Assembly (NCBI GenBank): GCA_014529385.2 | Contig: CM043947.1 | Span: 123,080,891 to 123,144,890 of the forward strand | Direction of reading: 5' to 3' | DNA length: 64,000 bases | DNA from: Adiantum capillus-veneris | Lineage: Eukaryota > Streptophyta > Polypodiopsida > Polypodiales > Pteridaceae | Shown here: one piece after another, positions 1 through 11,605 of the stretch | Layout of the letters: each line of letters opens with the position of its first letter | Numbering within the stretch: the stretch's first letter is position 1 | The notes under the pieces: model-generated | Databases searched by the model: none | What the model was told of the DNA's origin: nothing | Seen by the model: only the letters and a program-made list of their open reading frames with translations | Made by a program: the position numbers and the translations under genes

Positions 1-2664
1 ATAGCTGCATTCCACTGCTCATCTACCTCTAAGGCGGTCTTCTCCTTTAGTGCATCTTCTTCAGCCTTTGACAGCTGGACCATTGGCACTGTGTCTTCCT
101 CTGTGATTTGGACTTGAAAATCTTCTTCACCACTCGGCTCCGCTGTAGACTGTGTCTCAAAGTCAGCAAATGAGACCGAAGGGATTTCCACTTGGGGCGG
201 CTTTGAAGTGCCTGCCTCTTCCTGTATATCTGGCTTTCCCTCTTTGAGGAGCTGATTCATTCTTTTCAATTCTGCAATTTCCTTAAGGAGCTCCTCCTCT
301 CTTTGGACCCACATGAGTGCCAGGTCTCTGCGTTGTGATTGCTCTAGCTTCAACTCCAGTTCTAAATCTCTGTTTTTCTTTTCAAGAGCTTTGTACACTT
401 CATCTGTTCCCTTGATTGAGACTACAACTGGATTTTCTCTTAATTGCCATAAGAAAGTGGACTGATCATTAATTCTTTGTTCAGAATACTGCAGAGATGC
501 GTTTGCTACATCTAATTGTACTTGAATCTTCTGAGTTGACAGAGAGGTGGTAAGAAGTTCATTTGTCACTTCCATCAGCTGCTCATCTTTCACTTTGTAG
601 GCATCAGATAACTTAGTTAGGAGGTCACCCAACTCCTCCATTTCCTTCTGTTGGCTGTCTCTGGCTATATGATGCCGTTCTGCTTCAGTCTTTAGCTCTT
701 GTACTTGCCTTTGGAGATCAGTGATTGTAACCATTCTGTCGTCAAGCTCACCTTGAAGAGCATCGATGACCGTTCCTAATTATTTGGCTTTAGTAGTGCG
801 GTTAAAGGATGCGGAGTGGAGTTTCTCCATGATGATTTGCATCTGCCTTGCATACTCATTTACTTGTAGAATGACTACATCATTGGACTGCCACTCCTCC
901 TATCTTGCAAGTTGAGATGTGTCGGCAGCCTCTTGTGTTGCTTCTTGCTGTGTTGTTATTGTTGGTGTTTCTATAGAGATGGTTGCTTTTCCTTGGCCAT
1001 CCTGAGGTTTTGAAACCTCGGCAGGTGCTGGCTAAGTGGAAATTACAGTACTGGTCTCAACCCTTTCTGGTTCCACAGTTTTGTAGGCCTTTCTGCCTCA
1101 GTCTCGGTTTCTTGCTCATGTGTAGTGGTTTGCTCGTTCTCTGTATCTTGCTCTTTATCAGTTTCATTCGCCTCCTTGTGAGTTTCTTTGGCTGTCTTCC
1201 CTGGTGCTGGTTCAGCTTCCTTTTCTTCATGTTGTTTGGCGTGGTCAGCTTGCTGTGTAGCTTCTGTTTGGTTGGTGAAATCAAAATCTTTTTCCTTGTT
1301 GGTCTCGGCTTCTTCAGTGGTCTCGTGGCTTGGCGGTGATGATGGTGGAGTAGGCATGGGTTGGTAATGTTGTTCTGGCGGCGATGAGGTGGGTCAAGAA
1401 GATGCCTAGCCTTGCTCTTGAGTTGCTGCTTCCTCAGCTTTCTTGGCCACTTCTTCTGCCTCTTTCAAATTTAAGGCCTCGGCCTCTTGGTATATCCTTT
1501 CTAAATAGTCTTTGGGATCCTCAACCTCTTTTCTTGAATGGTGTTTTATTTGAAGTCCTTTCAAGCCGATGGGTACCCACTTTTCTGGGTCTTTTCCCTG
1601 TGTTTGCCTAGTGCGTTGATATGCCTGTTTTTCTCTTTCAAATCTTGCTTGTTTTCACATTGGCTCCTCCTGGTGGGCAGTCACAACTTTCCTCTTCATC
1701 TCTTCCCTCCTAGCTCTTTTTTCTTTGTTGTCAGAGCTTTCACTGCCGTGCCGCTCTGATGAGCTGTCATCTGATTCATCACCTGATTTAAATGATCTTT
1801 TACATGATCTTGTAGATCTTGGAGAGGGTTGAGCTGCCAAGATCCATGTGTTCTGATCCAGGGCAGGCAGTAGGTTGTCGGCCATGCCGATGGCATGATA
1901 GGCTATTCTGGTCAATACTTTCAGCGCACCCAAGTATGTTATCTTTCCCTCCTTCTTGGTGGCCTTCAATGTTGTCAACACATATTGCGCGTGGTCCACA
2001 GGTTGTCTGGTGGTTGACTTCAGAACTTGTGTAAAAGTGGCGGCCACGACGTGATTTGGTGTCGTGTACCTTGGTTGCCTTTTCGCCAGAAATAGAAATG
2101 TTGATGGTACAGACGGGCTGGCTCTTCCACTTGCTTGTGGATGAGATCGGCAAATGTAGCCGCAGCTGTTTTCTTTGTAAATGTGCCCGTTGTTTTCCTA
2201 TCTCTTGCCTGCATGGTCATCCCTTCAGTGGGCAGTCTGAGTGCCTATGCCACTATTTCCTTTGTAATTACAACCTCGACCTTGTTTCCTTGGTTGTCTG
2301 AGATTTCGGCAGTTCCGTCTTCCTTGATGGTGGACAGAAGCTCGTAAGCTTTCTTAAAGTCTACTCCGCAGGGCTCTTCTTTATAGAAGTGTCAGAGTCC
2401 CAACCTGCGGTTAGCCTCTTTGGTTTCTGGCTTTGCAGCTACATCGTAGACCTCTTTAGGCAAGAGCTATAACTCCATCGGATGCCCTTCTTCACTCTTA
2501 AATCTGCCAGTGAAGACCGTGGTGTGGTGTTCTTCTAACTGCTCTTTAGAAAGGTAAGATGCCTTTGCTGCCTTTACTGACTCGGGGTCAAGTTGATACA
2601 AGGGTAGTTCTTGTAGTTTCTCCTTTTGGTTTAACTTCTTCTTGGCCTTCTCCATGGCTTGCAT
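1..2664 (-). pseudogene. Decayed long ORF with C-terminal coiled coil, retroelement-associated
   Basis: I do not recognise this protein family. Read on the minus strand from a Met at 2664 (starting MQAMEKAKKKLNQKEKL), the frame can be followed to the left edge with stops near 2467, 2400 and 2245, a frameshift near 2050 and another near 1040. The middle part (about 1640-2047) is basic and then Ser/Asp/Glu rich. The stretch at 1043-1357 is a very acidic Glu/Thr/Lys/Gln linker. From about 900 to 1 there is a long heptad-like coiled coil (for example VIDALQGELDDRMVTITDLQ) broken by one stop at 780-782. The ORF lies downstream of a gypsy pol on the same strand, separated by a spacer with palindromic repeats. 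It may be an extra ORF of that element, as Tat/Ogre-type elements carry extra ORFs, or the first ORF of a neighbouring element. No catalytic motif is visible. Confidence 0.45.
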
Positions 2665-2699
2665 TGCTCCTATTCAGTGAATAGAGTGCAAAGTTAGCA

Positions 2700-3560
2700 G
2701 AGTTGTCAGATTTTTCTCTGGAATGTCCTTTTAGACTGAAATGCTGATAATCTAGTCCAAATTGCTTCAAATCAATTTTTGAACAAGCACAGATGCATAA
2801 AATCATACAAGGAACAAAACTGTATGGTCAAAACAAAAATTTGCAACCAAAGTAAATAATCGCGATTATTTACAGCTGGAAAAAATTTGAACTTTTTTGC
2901 AAACTTGGCTTTATAGGCTTGAAGTATGTGCCAATTACATACTCTGAGGGGAATATGGGCTCATTTGGATGTAGAGGGTGAAAATGGTACTAGATTTTGG
3001 TTTTAGGTCACTGAAACAGTAGATATAAAGAAAATTTGAGATTTTGAAATCCAAATTGATTCAAAATTGGCTAGTGGGCTTATCTCAACATGCTCTTTGG
3101 ATGTATGATGACAAGTTTTCCAAATTGCCCCATTTTGGCCAAAAAGTAAATAATCACGATTATTAACTTTTCTTCCAAAATTGACATTTTTTGGCACAGA
3201 CTGGTTCTAGGCATGGTATAGACCTTGGGTATGAATTATGAGGTGATTTGGATCAAGAAAAGTTGTTCATAACCCAAATTTTGGCTTACACAGACTTCTT
3301 TGAGTTTTTTTGGCAATTTTGCAAGTAATGGGTGGTCATTTTGGCTCATACTTGATTTTTGGCTTGTAATAGATGTGTACACATGATAGGTGAGGTGAAT
3401 TGACAATTTCCAAGCAAAAATGTTGCAAAAGTAAATAATCGCGATTATTTACAACAGTGACAAAAACTTTGCATTTCACATAAATTTTGACCTAAACATG
3501 TTTCATACACCTAATACAAGTCCTAAGTTGAATTTGGTCAAGTTTGGTCATGCCGGCATC
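2700..3560. repeat. Left block of ~288-bp repeats centred on a palindrome
   Basis: Three units carry the core AAATAATCGCGATTATTT or a one-to-two-base variant, at 2852-2873, 3146-3167 and 3431-3452 (spacings 294 and 285 bases). The first and third cores are perfect 22-base palindromes with GT/AC ends. Flanking sequence is also shared between units and with the right block at 14.4-15.6 kb, for example a version of 'gtgggcttat..caacatg' between cores. The block is AT rich and has no credible ORF. Confidence 0.8.
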
Positions 3561-5040
3561 ACTTTGTGCTCTGTCGACTCTGAAAGCACCATTTTTTGTG
3601 ATTACTCTGTCAGTCGGGTTGGTCGGTCAACTTTGAGGCTTTGGACTTGTCTGTAACACCGCCATGAAGCTACCTGTCCAGTTTTGGCTCATTTGGAGTC
3701 AGTTTGGCCTCGTATGTCGAATTTGACGCTTTGTAATCTTTGAGCCGTTTTTCACTTTTTGAGGGCTTTACTTGATGGATTTCTCCAAACCAATCATATA
3801 CATTGTATATGAACCTCATTAGCAAGCCATTTGTGGAGTCAGGTCGGAATTCTAGTCTTTTTCATAAAACCCTAATTCTCTACTGGGGACCCCCTTGACC
3901 CCAGCCAAATGATCATCAGATGGTATGGAATTGTTCGATATTGTTAGGGCATGCTATGGTTCAAATCCCATCTGATTTGGTCAAGCTGGCAGGACGCTAT
4001 GGTCACTTTTAGGTCGTAGGTTTTTGTGCACTACTCGGTTTCTAGGGTTTTTTCTAGGGATTTAGACTAGCTACCGGCCGTACAAAATGGATCATTGATT
4101 GGTAAGGAACTTACCCCTCATGTCTCGTGTGAGACAACACTGAAAAAGGTCAACTGTGGACTCCGGAAATGACGCCCGAAAGAAGCCGAAATGCTCTCTC
4201 TGCAAACGCTCCAAGTAGAAATGAGGTGGTTTTAGCCTACCCTAGCTATCTATACCCGGACTTCCCGAACCAAATTTCCCCAAATTCCCCCGTTAGTCCT
4301 ATTAGGCCGTGAAATCTATGTTAAGCTCAAGAATTTTCAAATTCGGATTCTTGTAGCTCATTCTGCAAGAATTTTGCAAAAGTAGGCTTGGCCGCTTAAT
4401 TTGGGCTTCCCACTTCCATCTCCTGATTTCGTTGAAATTTTTTGTGCTTGTCCTCCTTGTCCTTCTGATCACCATCGTGTCTTTCGTTTTTCCAACTGAG
4501 CTTCCCTGCTATTTATTATTAATTTTTGACCAATGCTCTAAAAAGGCAAAGTGAAAATCCAATAATTAAGAAAATCCCTTGAAAAACACAGCTTTATTGT
4601 TTTTTGTTGAATTTCTCCATTTTTAAGCCTCCTTTTCAACAAAAAATGATGAAAAATATCCAAAAAGACTATTTTTGATGATTTTTTGATAGTATATACA
4701 CTATTTACACTCATCAAAAAGATATTATCAGTGAATTTTTCCTTGTTGATGAATTATAAGGGCATTATTAGGTAATTTTTCAAAAAATCACACGTTAACA
4801 TGAAACTTTTTCCTCCCTCTTCAAACATTTCCCTTAATTACTTAGTATTTAGTAGTACCCTTCCACCCCTCCTAGATGGCGTTCTCCGGGACGACTGTGT
4901 GCATGGGTTGAACAATTGTGTCTGTGCATAGCCGTGATTGGCTCTACCATGATATGAAGATCAATGCAATTCAACTCAATATGCTGTGCAAGAGCTGGGT
5001 CTTGAGTAAATAACTCAACGGTTTCCGATGTTGAGGTTTG
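3561..5040. other. AT-rich spacer without a gene
   Basis: I see no coding region here. The part at 4500-4850 is very AT rich with runs of A and T. A pyrimidine-rich stretch at about 4806-4830 would be a purine tract on the minus strand, just downstream of pol. It could be a polypurine tract, but no LTR matching the 16.1-16.9 kb LTR follows it. Confidence 0.5.
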
Positions 5041-6213
5041 CTATTGATGTCTTCCAAAGAGAAAATCTTGTAGCCTTTGTGATCTTTGTTTGATAGTACC
5101 ATCAGGGTGTTTAAGCACGCTGATTGCTTGAGCTGTTGGTAGCACTTTAGACGGTTGTCGAGCTTTTTCTCGCCATTGGTAGCTTGGTCTGCTTGGTGCA
5201 TGGTGTTTGAGAGTCTGTTGAGACTTGACTCGGCACTGTTTGATTGGTTTTGCGTTGTGTGGGGAAGATAAGTGCTCCTTTTTCTTCCAAACTTTTTTCA
5301 TGTTAGGTTCCTTGTTCATAGATGCTCGATTTTGTGCTCGAATCCTTGGAACTGTCTTCTGGTTCTTTGGTGAAGTTTTAGGCACCCAGATCTGATTTGG
5401 TTTATCCACAAGTTGTGCTTTTGGTACCCAAATTTTCCTGACTCCTTGCATGCTACTTGTAGCATTTGTTTGTCGAGGGGATGGAGAAGATTTGCTTCGT
5501 AGATTGGTCTTCTGATTGCATTTTTTCCATTCCTCTTTGCTTGATGCAATAGGAACAATGAGTTGCCCTCCTTTAAGTGATAGATTTAGCTGTTTCGTAT
5601 CCCAATCTGGTACTGCCTTGTATGTACGCATCCAAGGAATGCCAAGAATCATCGTCTCATTCATGTGTTCATTTGGCAAGCATACGAACTGATGCGGACA
5701 TGAGCATCCATGTACTACCACGTTCAAGTTGACTACTCCCAATGTTGGAGTTAGATTCTTGTTGCATCCTTTGATTGTCGTTATTCCTGTGGTCAATGCT
5801 TGACTTGTTGCCTTCTTGTATGTGGAATAACTGACTGCATTCACTCTAGCTTCCATGTCTACCAAAGCATTGGTGCTATGATTTTTGAGCTGTACTTTGA
5901 TGCGCAGATCCATTCCATCTAACCCATTGTCATTTGTTGAAACTGCGTCTTTAGGTAATTCCCATTGTCGATCATCTAGTTCCAAAGTGTTGATGGGAAT
6001 CGGTATCTGTTGATTCTTGAGAGCAGCTTTACGCTTGAGCACCCAAAGTCTAGCTTCCTCTTGGGCTTCATCAATAACCTGTTTTCGCTTCATCTTCCTT
6101 TGTTTGGCTGCATGCATTCTCTCTAGCAATTCATTGGTTAGTGGAAAATTGTATTTCTTTAAACGACATCCACTAATCCAATTAGCCATTGGTTCACCAT
6201 CTAAGGTTGACAA
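5041..6213 (-). pseudogene. Integrase C-terminus fused to a second retropepsin-like domain and basic tail
   Basis: This 390-residue frame begins with the end of a gypsy integrase (GEPMANWISGCRLKKY, residues about 6-21). After a basic helix-rich linker, residues about 110-220 look like a clan AA aspartic protease fold. ALVDMEARVNAVSYSTYKKA sits where retropepsins have a DTGA-type active site followed by VNxISxxxxKK, and MILGIPWMRTYKAVPDWD matches the conserved ILGxPWLxxY...DW end. The catalytic triad reads DME, so the essential Gly is absent and the domain should be inactive. The last ~170 residues are Lys/Gln/Ser/Pro rich without a recognised domain. The frame itself is open, unlike the rest of pol. 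A normal gypsy pol already has its protease upstream of RT, and this element has that too (10.4-10.8 kb). The assignment rests on motifs, not a search. Confidence 0.6.
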
Positions 6214-7477
6214 TTTTACTGCTCCACTTGGAGATACATCTTCAATGATAAATGGTCCATTTCCCTTTTTCTTAAACTTGGGAATGTGTTTCTTAAGGGA
6301 ATAGACTAGAACTAAGTCCCCTTTCTTGAAAATTTTGGTAATTAAGTGGGAATCAAAAACTGTTTTTTTTCCCTCTTTTGTGCATAGATATGAGATACAA
6401 CAATTAGCCTTTGCTCGTCTAGCTTTTCCAAATCTTCAAGTCTTTCTGACAATTCATGTCCAGTCCACTCAAGAGTTTGTGCTACCCTTAAGGTCGGCAA
6501 TAGAAATTCTATTGACAATATGGCATCAAGACCATAAACAAGGTTAAAGGGTGTAGCATTTAAATACGTTTTGAATGAAACTCAATAAGCCCATAGAGCA
6601 GCATGGAAATTCATTTCCCAGTTGGTCCTTCCTGAACTAACCACTTTGGTCAGTACTAAACTAAGAATTTTATTTGTATGCTCAGCTTGTCCGTTTGCTT
6701 GTGGGTGATGGGGAGCAGATTTGTTATGGATAACCATAAACTCATTAAGCAAATACTCTATTACTCATTGAGGAAATGAGTTCCCCGATCACTGACAATC
6801 TCTATTGGCAATCCATACCTTACGAATACATACTCATATAAGAATGCAGCAGTGGTTCTGGCATCATTCTTTTGGGTTGCTTTAGCCTTGGCTCATTTGG
6901 TCAAATAGTCCGTATCTACAATGATATATTAAGCTTGGGTTCTATAAGCAGGTGGGTGTATCGGTCCAACAAAATCTATACCCCATTTGGCGAAGACTCT
7001 AGTCCCCATCATTGGTCTTAAGGGCATATTGTCTACTCGTGTTGGCATTTTTGCTCGTTGGCAAGCATCACACCTTTGAACATATTCTTTGGTATCTGCA
7101 AAAAGTGTTGGCCACCATATGCCTACCATCAAGATTGCTCTTGCGGTGGTCTCACTAGAAAAGTGACCTCCAGCTAATCCAGCATGTGCTTGTTCTATAA
7201 TATACTCGTTTTCATTTGCACAAAGATGCAAATGTTGATCTTTACCTCTCCGATACAATTGGTTCCCAATGAGAGCATAGTCTCTTGCTTCCGTTTCAAT
7301 TGCTCTTTGACGATGTTTACTCATATCCCCAGGAAATGTTCGATTCGATAAGTAAGTAACCAAATAGTTACTCCACTTAGGAACAGGTGACATTTGAAAC
7401 AATGTTACATGAGGAATGGGTGGTTGTTTTTGACACTGAGGGCAATCTTTCACAAAAGATTGAACATCTCTTCTCAT
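6214..7477 (-). pseudogene. Ty3/gypsy integrase (zinc finger and DDE core), broken
   Basis: Integrase would insert the element's cDNA into the host genome. The HHCC finger is visible as HAGLAGGHFS followed by CDACQRAKMP. The catalytic core follows with WGIDFVGPI (first Asp), VSDRGTHF (second Asp) and NGQAEHTNK (Glu). The frame ends at 6929 in the open reading frame, but the protein can be followed to 6214 through a stop where TKWAKA is expected (Trp to stop), a frameshift near 6770, and a stop where ALWAYRVSF is expected (CGA to TGA). The C-terminal part continues in the frame at 5041-6213. Confidence 0.85.
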
Positions 7478-7507
7478 AGTCAGCCAAAATACTCCAAGTC
7501 TTAAGAT

Positions 7508-8275
7508 TCATTGCATAGTTTGGTCTTCTGCAAAGTGAAGTCCTACTATGGTAGCATGTGCTTGACTTAGGTATTGATCCTTTTCTTCAGGGTTAATGCA
7601 TAAAAGCAATATCCCGTCTCGATTTATTTTATACAGCCTCCCAGCTAGTAATTGATACATAGCCGATTGCTCGATTAAATCAACTGTGATAGGAAGTGGT
7701 GAATCCACTTGAGCTATTGTCATCAATGAGACAATTTCTTCAGACCATCTAGGTATCATTAACACGGAGAACAAATAGGCATTTGGTAGATCATCTTCCA
7801 CCCCTTTAGGTGATTCCCTTGAAACAATCTTGGACAAATGATATGCTCTTTGGTGTGTAGTGCCTTTTTTCACAACCACAGTGAAATCAAATTCGAGAAG
7901 AATGATGAACCATCTCACTATTCTCCCTGTGCTACATGGTTTGTTGACCAAATATAACAAATCTTGGTGGTCTACAAAGAAAACAAACTTGTTGGCCAAT
8001 AGGTAATGTTTATACTTTTTAACGGCATAGATCATTCCTAGTCCTTCTCTTTCAGTGGTGGTGTAATTATTTTCTGCTATGTTCAATTGTCAGCTAGCAT
8101 AAGAAATAGGAAAGTCAATTTTCCCATCTCCTGGTTGGGCTAGTATACAACCAATAACAAAGTTTGAAGCATCTACGTGTACGTGGAATACTTTATCCCA
8201 ATCGGGTGCTTTCAATATTGGAACTGAGGTGAGAGCTTGCTTAAGCTTCATGAAGGATTCTTCACATGCCTGGGT
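7508..8275 (-). pseudogene. Ty3/gypsy RNase H domain with connection
   Basis: RNase H removes the RNA strand during reverse transcription. The part from 8086 carries YTTTEREGLGMIYAVKKYKH and FFVDHQDLLYLVNKP, the usual gypsy RNase H core with the Glu and Asp positions. The stretch 8087-8275 continues the frame back to RT with one stop. It is followed leftwards by the linker to the integrase finger; a stop separates it from the integrase frame near 7500. Confidence 0.85.
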
Positions 8276-9490
8276 CTATTTAAAGTGTGTAATCAATCTA
8301 TACATGGGTTTTGCAATTATAGCATACATGTAGATGAACCGTCGGTAATATCCACAATGTCCCATGAAGGCTTGTACCCCTTCTACTATTGTTGGTCTAG
8401 GCAAATCAACAATGATATGAATCTTTTCAATATCGGTAGCTATGCCATTTTTAGACACTATATGTCCAAGGATTTTTCCTTGTCTTCCCATGAATGTGCA
8501 CTTTTCAGGGTTTAAGCAAATCCTGTAAAGTCTACATTTCTCGTATACCTTTTTGAGGTGTTCAAAATGACCAACTTGGATTGACGAATGTATGCATAAA
8601 TCATCCATGTATACTTCCATGAATTTCCAAAGATACTCTTTGAAAGCCTGGCTCATCAATCTCTGAAATGTGGCTGGAGCATTAGTTAACCCAAACGACA
8701 TAACCCGATAGGAAAATATACCCCATTCTATTGTAAAAGCAGTTTTATGCTGATCTTTTGGGTCAACCAAAAGTTGATTGTATCCCGAAAATCCATCTAG
8801 GAAGCTGTAAGCTTCTTTTCCTGCCACTCGTTCTAAAACATGCTCAGTTATCGGGAGAGGAAAGTTGTCTCTAATGGTAGCTGCATTCACTTTTTTGAGA
8901 TTAACACACACTCATAATTTCCCATTCTTCTTAGGTACTACCACAATTGGAGACACCCAATCAGTGTGTTCAATTTCTTAAATGAATTCAGCTTCCTTTA
9001 GTTTTTCAATCTCTTCTTTGATCTTCCTGCAAAATGTTTCGTTATAAGTGTATGGTCTCTGTCTACTTGGTTTCGCATCATCTCTCATGGGTATAGTATG
9101 TTGATAAATTTTTGGATCAACACCCTTGAGATCCTTGTAAGACCAAGCAAAGATATCCCGGTATTTCGTTAACAAGATTAGCAAAAGCTTTTCTTCTTCT
9201 TTTGTTAGGTCATTTGCAATATAAGCCGGTCTAGGGTCTTCTCTTGGTTCAGCCAAGTCTACCCTTTTAGCGTTTTCAAGTCCTTCGTAAGACTCACCTT
9301 GTTTTCGTAGTTCCCTAACAGGTTGTTGGATTATGATTTTCCGATCTTGGAGAGTATACTTTTTGTAATGGGATGGAACATGCATTACATCCTTCCCATC
9401 CTCTTCCGTGGTTTCCATTTCGGTGGTGTATATCTCCTTTAGAGCTTTTTTCAACTCTTGATATTTCTTTTTCCGCTCGACTCTGGTCAT
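8276..9490 (-). pseudogene. Ty3/gypsy reverse transcriptase, two stops
   Basis: The N-terminal part (8978-9490) contains a charged lead-in and the conserved KYRDIFAWSYKDLKG and HTIPMRDDAKPSRQRPY. After two stops near 8978 and 8911 the fingers and palm follow: CVNLKKVNAATIRDNFPLP, FLDGFSGYNQLLVDP, SFGLTNAPATFQRLMS, and the active site VYMDDLCIHSS. The thumb ends near LPRPTIVEGVQAFMGHCGYY. Both stops replace expected residues by single transitions: CAA to TAA in FIQEIEHTDW and CGA to TGA in KLRVCV. The family is clear; the lineage within Ty3/gypsy is not. Confidence 0.92.
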
Positions 9491-9724
9491 GAGTGGTTTT
9501 TTATCCTAATGTTCTTTGTGAGTACCATTCCTTGTTTTTCTCAATGTCTGAGACATTTTTGAGTTTTCGTTTGAAGGATATCTGCTAGTTATTTTGTCCT
9601 TGACACAATCACTAGCATCTATCTGCATCAAGAATTGTGTTTTACTGGATACTGATGGCATAGGTCGTGCTTTCACAATTTTATTGTCTCTCTTTCTTCT
9701 ATACCATTTTTGTCTTTTTGATTT
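9491..9724 (-). other. Spacer between protease-linker frame and RT frame
   Basis: This short piece of pol has no open frame on the minus strand and no recognisable domain. It probably represents a degraded part of the protease-RT linker. Confidence 0.5.
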
Positions 9725-10781
9725 CTAGTTTAGAAAGTCAAAAAACTTTTCCTCCCCTCCCTTTAAGAGTAATTGAGCCCTCGTATGCTCTTTTTCTGAT
9801 CCCGAATCTTCTGAGGTAGCTGAGTGTTCTTCCAACTCGTCAATTGCATCGTAATAGAGGTCAGAAAAGACTTGTTGAGCTTTCATCAAGTCCTTTGTTT
9901 CCTCATCCTTGTTTTCAAAGTTAAGGACTGACATCATTTGGATGGGAATTATGTCGTAGCCATCCTCATTGCAAAATTGAGTAGGCATAGACGTGTTCAC
10001 GCATACATCCATTGTCGCTAAGATTTGAGTCCACTCGAATGGTTCGAATAAATGTTCTGGAAAGGGTTCAGGTATGTAGGCTTCATCTGTACAGTCCCTT
10101 TCTAGGATACATTCCTCTCGTCTCAAGCTTCCATTTTCTGAAGCTCTGCACATCCAAATAGGAGTGTCTTTGTTTAGCCAAGATGGAAGTTTAGTTTTAG
10201 CCGAAGAGACTGAATCAAACTCTTGGACGGTTGTTTTCAAGACGTCTCTATAGGTGTGGTCTTTTAGATTGACTCTTGTTATAGATCCCACCTGCTTCAA
10301 GTATAGATATTCGTTTCCCCAATCTTGGATAAGCTGCACCTGTCGCATGAAAGGTCTTCCCAATATGATTTCATAGTTGAGTTTTCTTCCCAAAGTCTAC
10401 TATTGAAAAAGTGTGTTGATATTCAATTCCGCAGGAGTTGACTATCACTTTTTCTAGTAGCCCTAGTGGTCTTTCAATGTGTCCGTCAGCCAACTGTAAT
10501 TTCATTCGCGTTTATCTAATGGCTGGTTGTCCCCAGGATTCCCATACTGCTTTAGTGGCTATGGCTATGCCAGCTCCACTATCCAATATTGCCATGGTTT
10601 CAATGTCATTATATTTCACTGGGAGGGTAGTGCTTCCTTCTTCCCCTTCATAATATTCTCCGACCTTGTTCATAGGAACTGATCGAATCTCTTTGTTTTT
10701 CGTTTCATTTTTCAAGTTTCCCAGATTCTTAGAGATTAACCCTGTTACACCCACCTTCTCTAGGGGTTTTTTGTAAATCAT
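9725..10781 (-). pseudogene. Ty3/gypsy aspartic protease and downstream linker
   Basis: The protease would cut the Gag-Pol precursor. The active-site loop ILDSGAGIAIATKAVWESWG lies at about 10515-10580 and retains the catalytic D-S-G-A. The C-terminal strand LNYEIILGRPFMRQ follows at about 10345-10385 in a second frame, so a frameshift or stop separates the halves near 10400-10510. After it comes an acidic linker (to 9725) of about 200 residues without a known domain. A closely similar copy of the protease, linker and pre-RT sequence lies at 18.54-19.82 kb on the other strand. Confidence 0.85.
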
Positions 10782-11605
10782 TCCATAAGTATGGCATGAG
10801 ATTCAACAGTTCTCCCAAAGTAAGAGTGCATTGGATAGGTGTAGACATGATTGAGTGAATGTTATCTACTTCTAGGGTCTGTTTGGATCTTTTTACTCGA
10901 GTGGTCTTGCAAATGATAGACTCATCCTCGTTATCTCCCAAGTAAGAAGGTAATGTTTTTAATGTCATCGGTTTAGATACTCCTGAAGCCTCTGATCCGC
11001 AATCCCCGTACAAGGACTATAGATCCATGTTTATATACAAATGGTAGGTTATCTAACTAGACTTCTTCTATAGGAGCCCACTTTAAAGTTAGGCTCCCAT
11101 CATTGATCTCCCTTACCTTTTCCCATAAGTGTCTTGGCCAGTCTTCCTCTAGGAATGGAATTCCGTCTAAGGCATCTTCATTGTCCGGCACTATGAGCTC
11201 TGGTTCATTTGTTTCAAGGTGGGGTTCTGCCACCACATCGGATTTTGCTTTCATTTCTTCTACTGCAAGCTCTTTTGGTTTTGTAATAATTTCAAGCTTG
11301 GGTTTCTGTTTATCCAGCATTTCCTGCGTGATTCTTACCAAGTTTTGATAAGCTTCCAGCTTAGCTGCTTCCCTGTCTGGAGATGGATAGTTTTTCCATT
11401 TGTTTTCCATGTTTTGGCCTGCTTTAAGTCCTGCTTGGTAGGCTTCCAAGGCGGCATTGATAGGCTCAAAAATTTTATCAACCAGAATGGATCCTCCAGA
11501 TTTCACTGTTGTTTCCTTTAATTCACTGCCAGTTTCTTTCAACTTGTCCTGGGCTAGAATTTTTGCTTTCTCTTCATTTTCAACCCGTTGTTTTTGTTTT
11601 CTCAT
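10729..11605 (-). pseudogene. Gag-Pol linker region
   Basis: Two minus-strand frames (11057-11605 and 10729-11013) carry Lys/Glu-rich sequence with no recognised domain. The first has alternating Ala/Glu/Lys/Gln, likely helical (PINAALEAYQAGLKAGQNME), and ends in an acidic stretch. The second ends just before the protease. Its position between nucleocapsid and protease is the only clue to its role. Confidence 0.6.

Noticed and set aside
983-1339. 118-residue + strand ORF with hydrophobic, membrane-like composition
   Set aside because: It is the complement of the acidic linker of the minus-strand coiled-coil ORF, which explains its composition.
2852-3452. CRISPR-like array because of evenly spaced palindromes
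   Set aside because: Spacers are ~270 bases, similar to each other, and the DNA is a plant retroelement; there is no cas gene.
4801-4830. Purine tract (minus strand) and TGTTAACGTG as PPT and start of the gypsy 3' LTR
   Set aside because: The sequence to the left does not resemble the 5' LTR at 16101-16860, so no LTR pair is supported.
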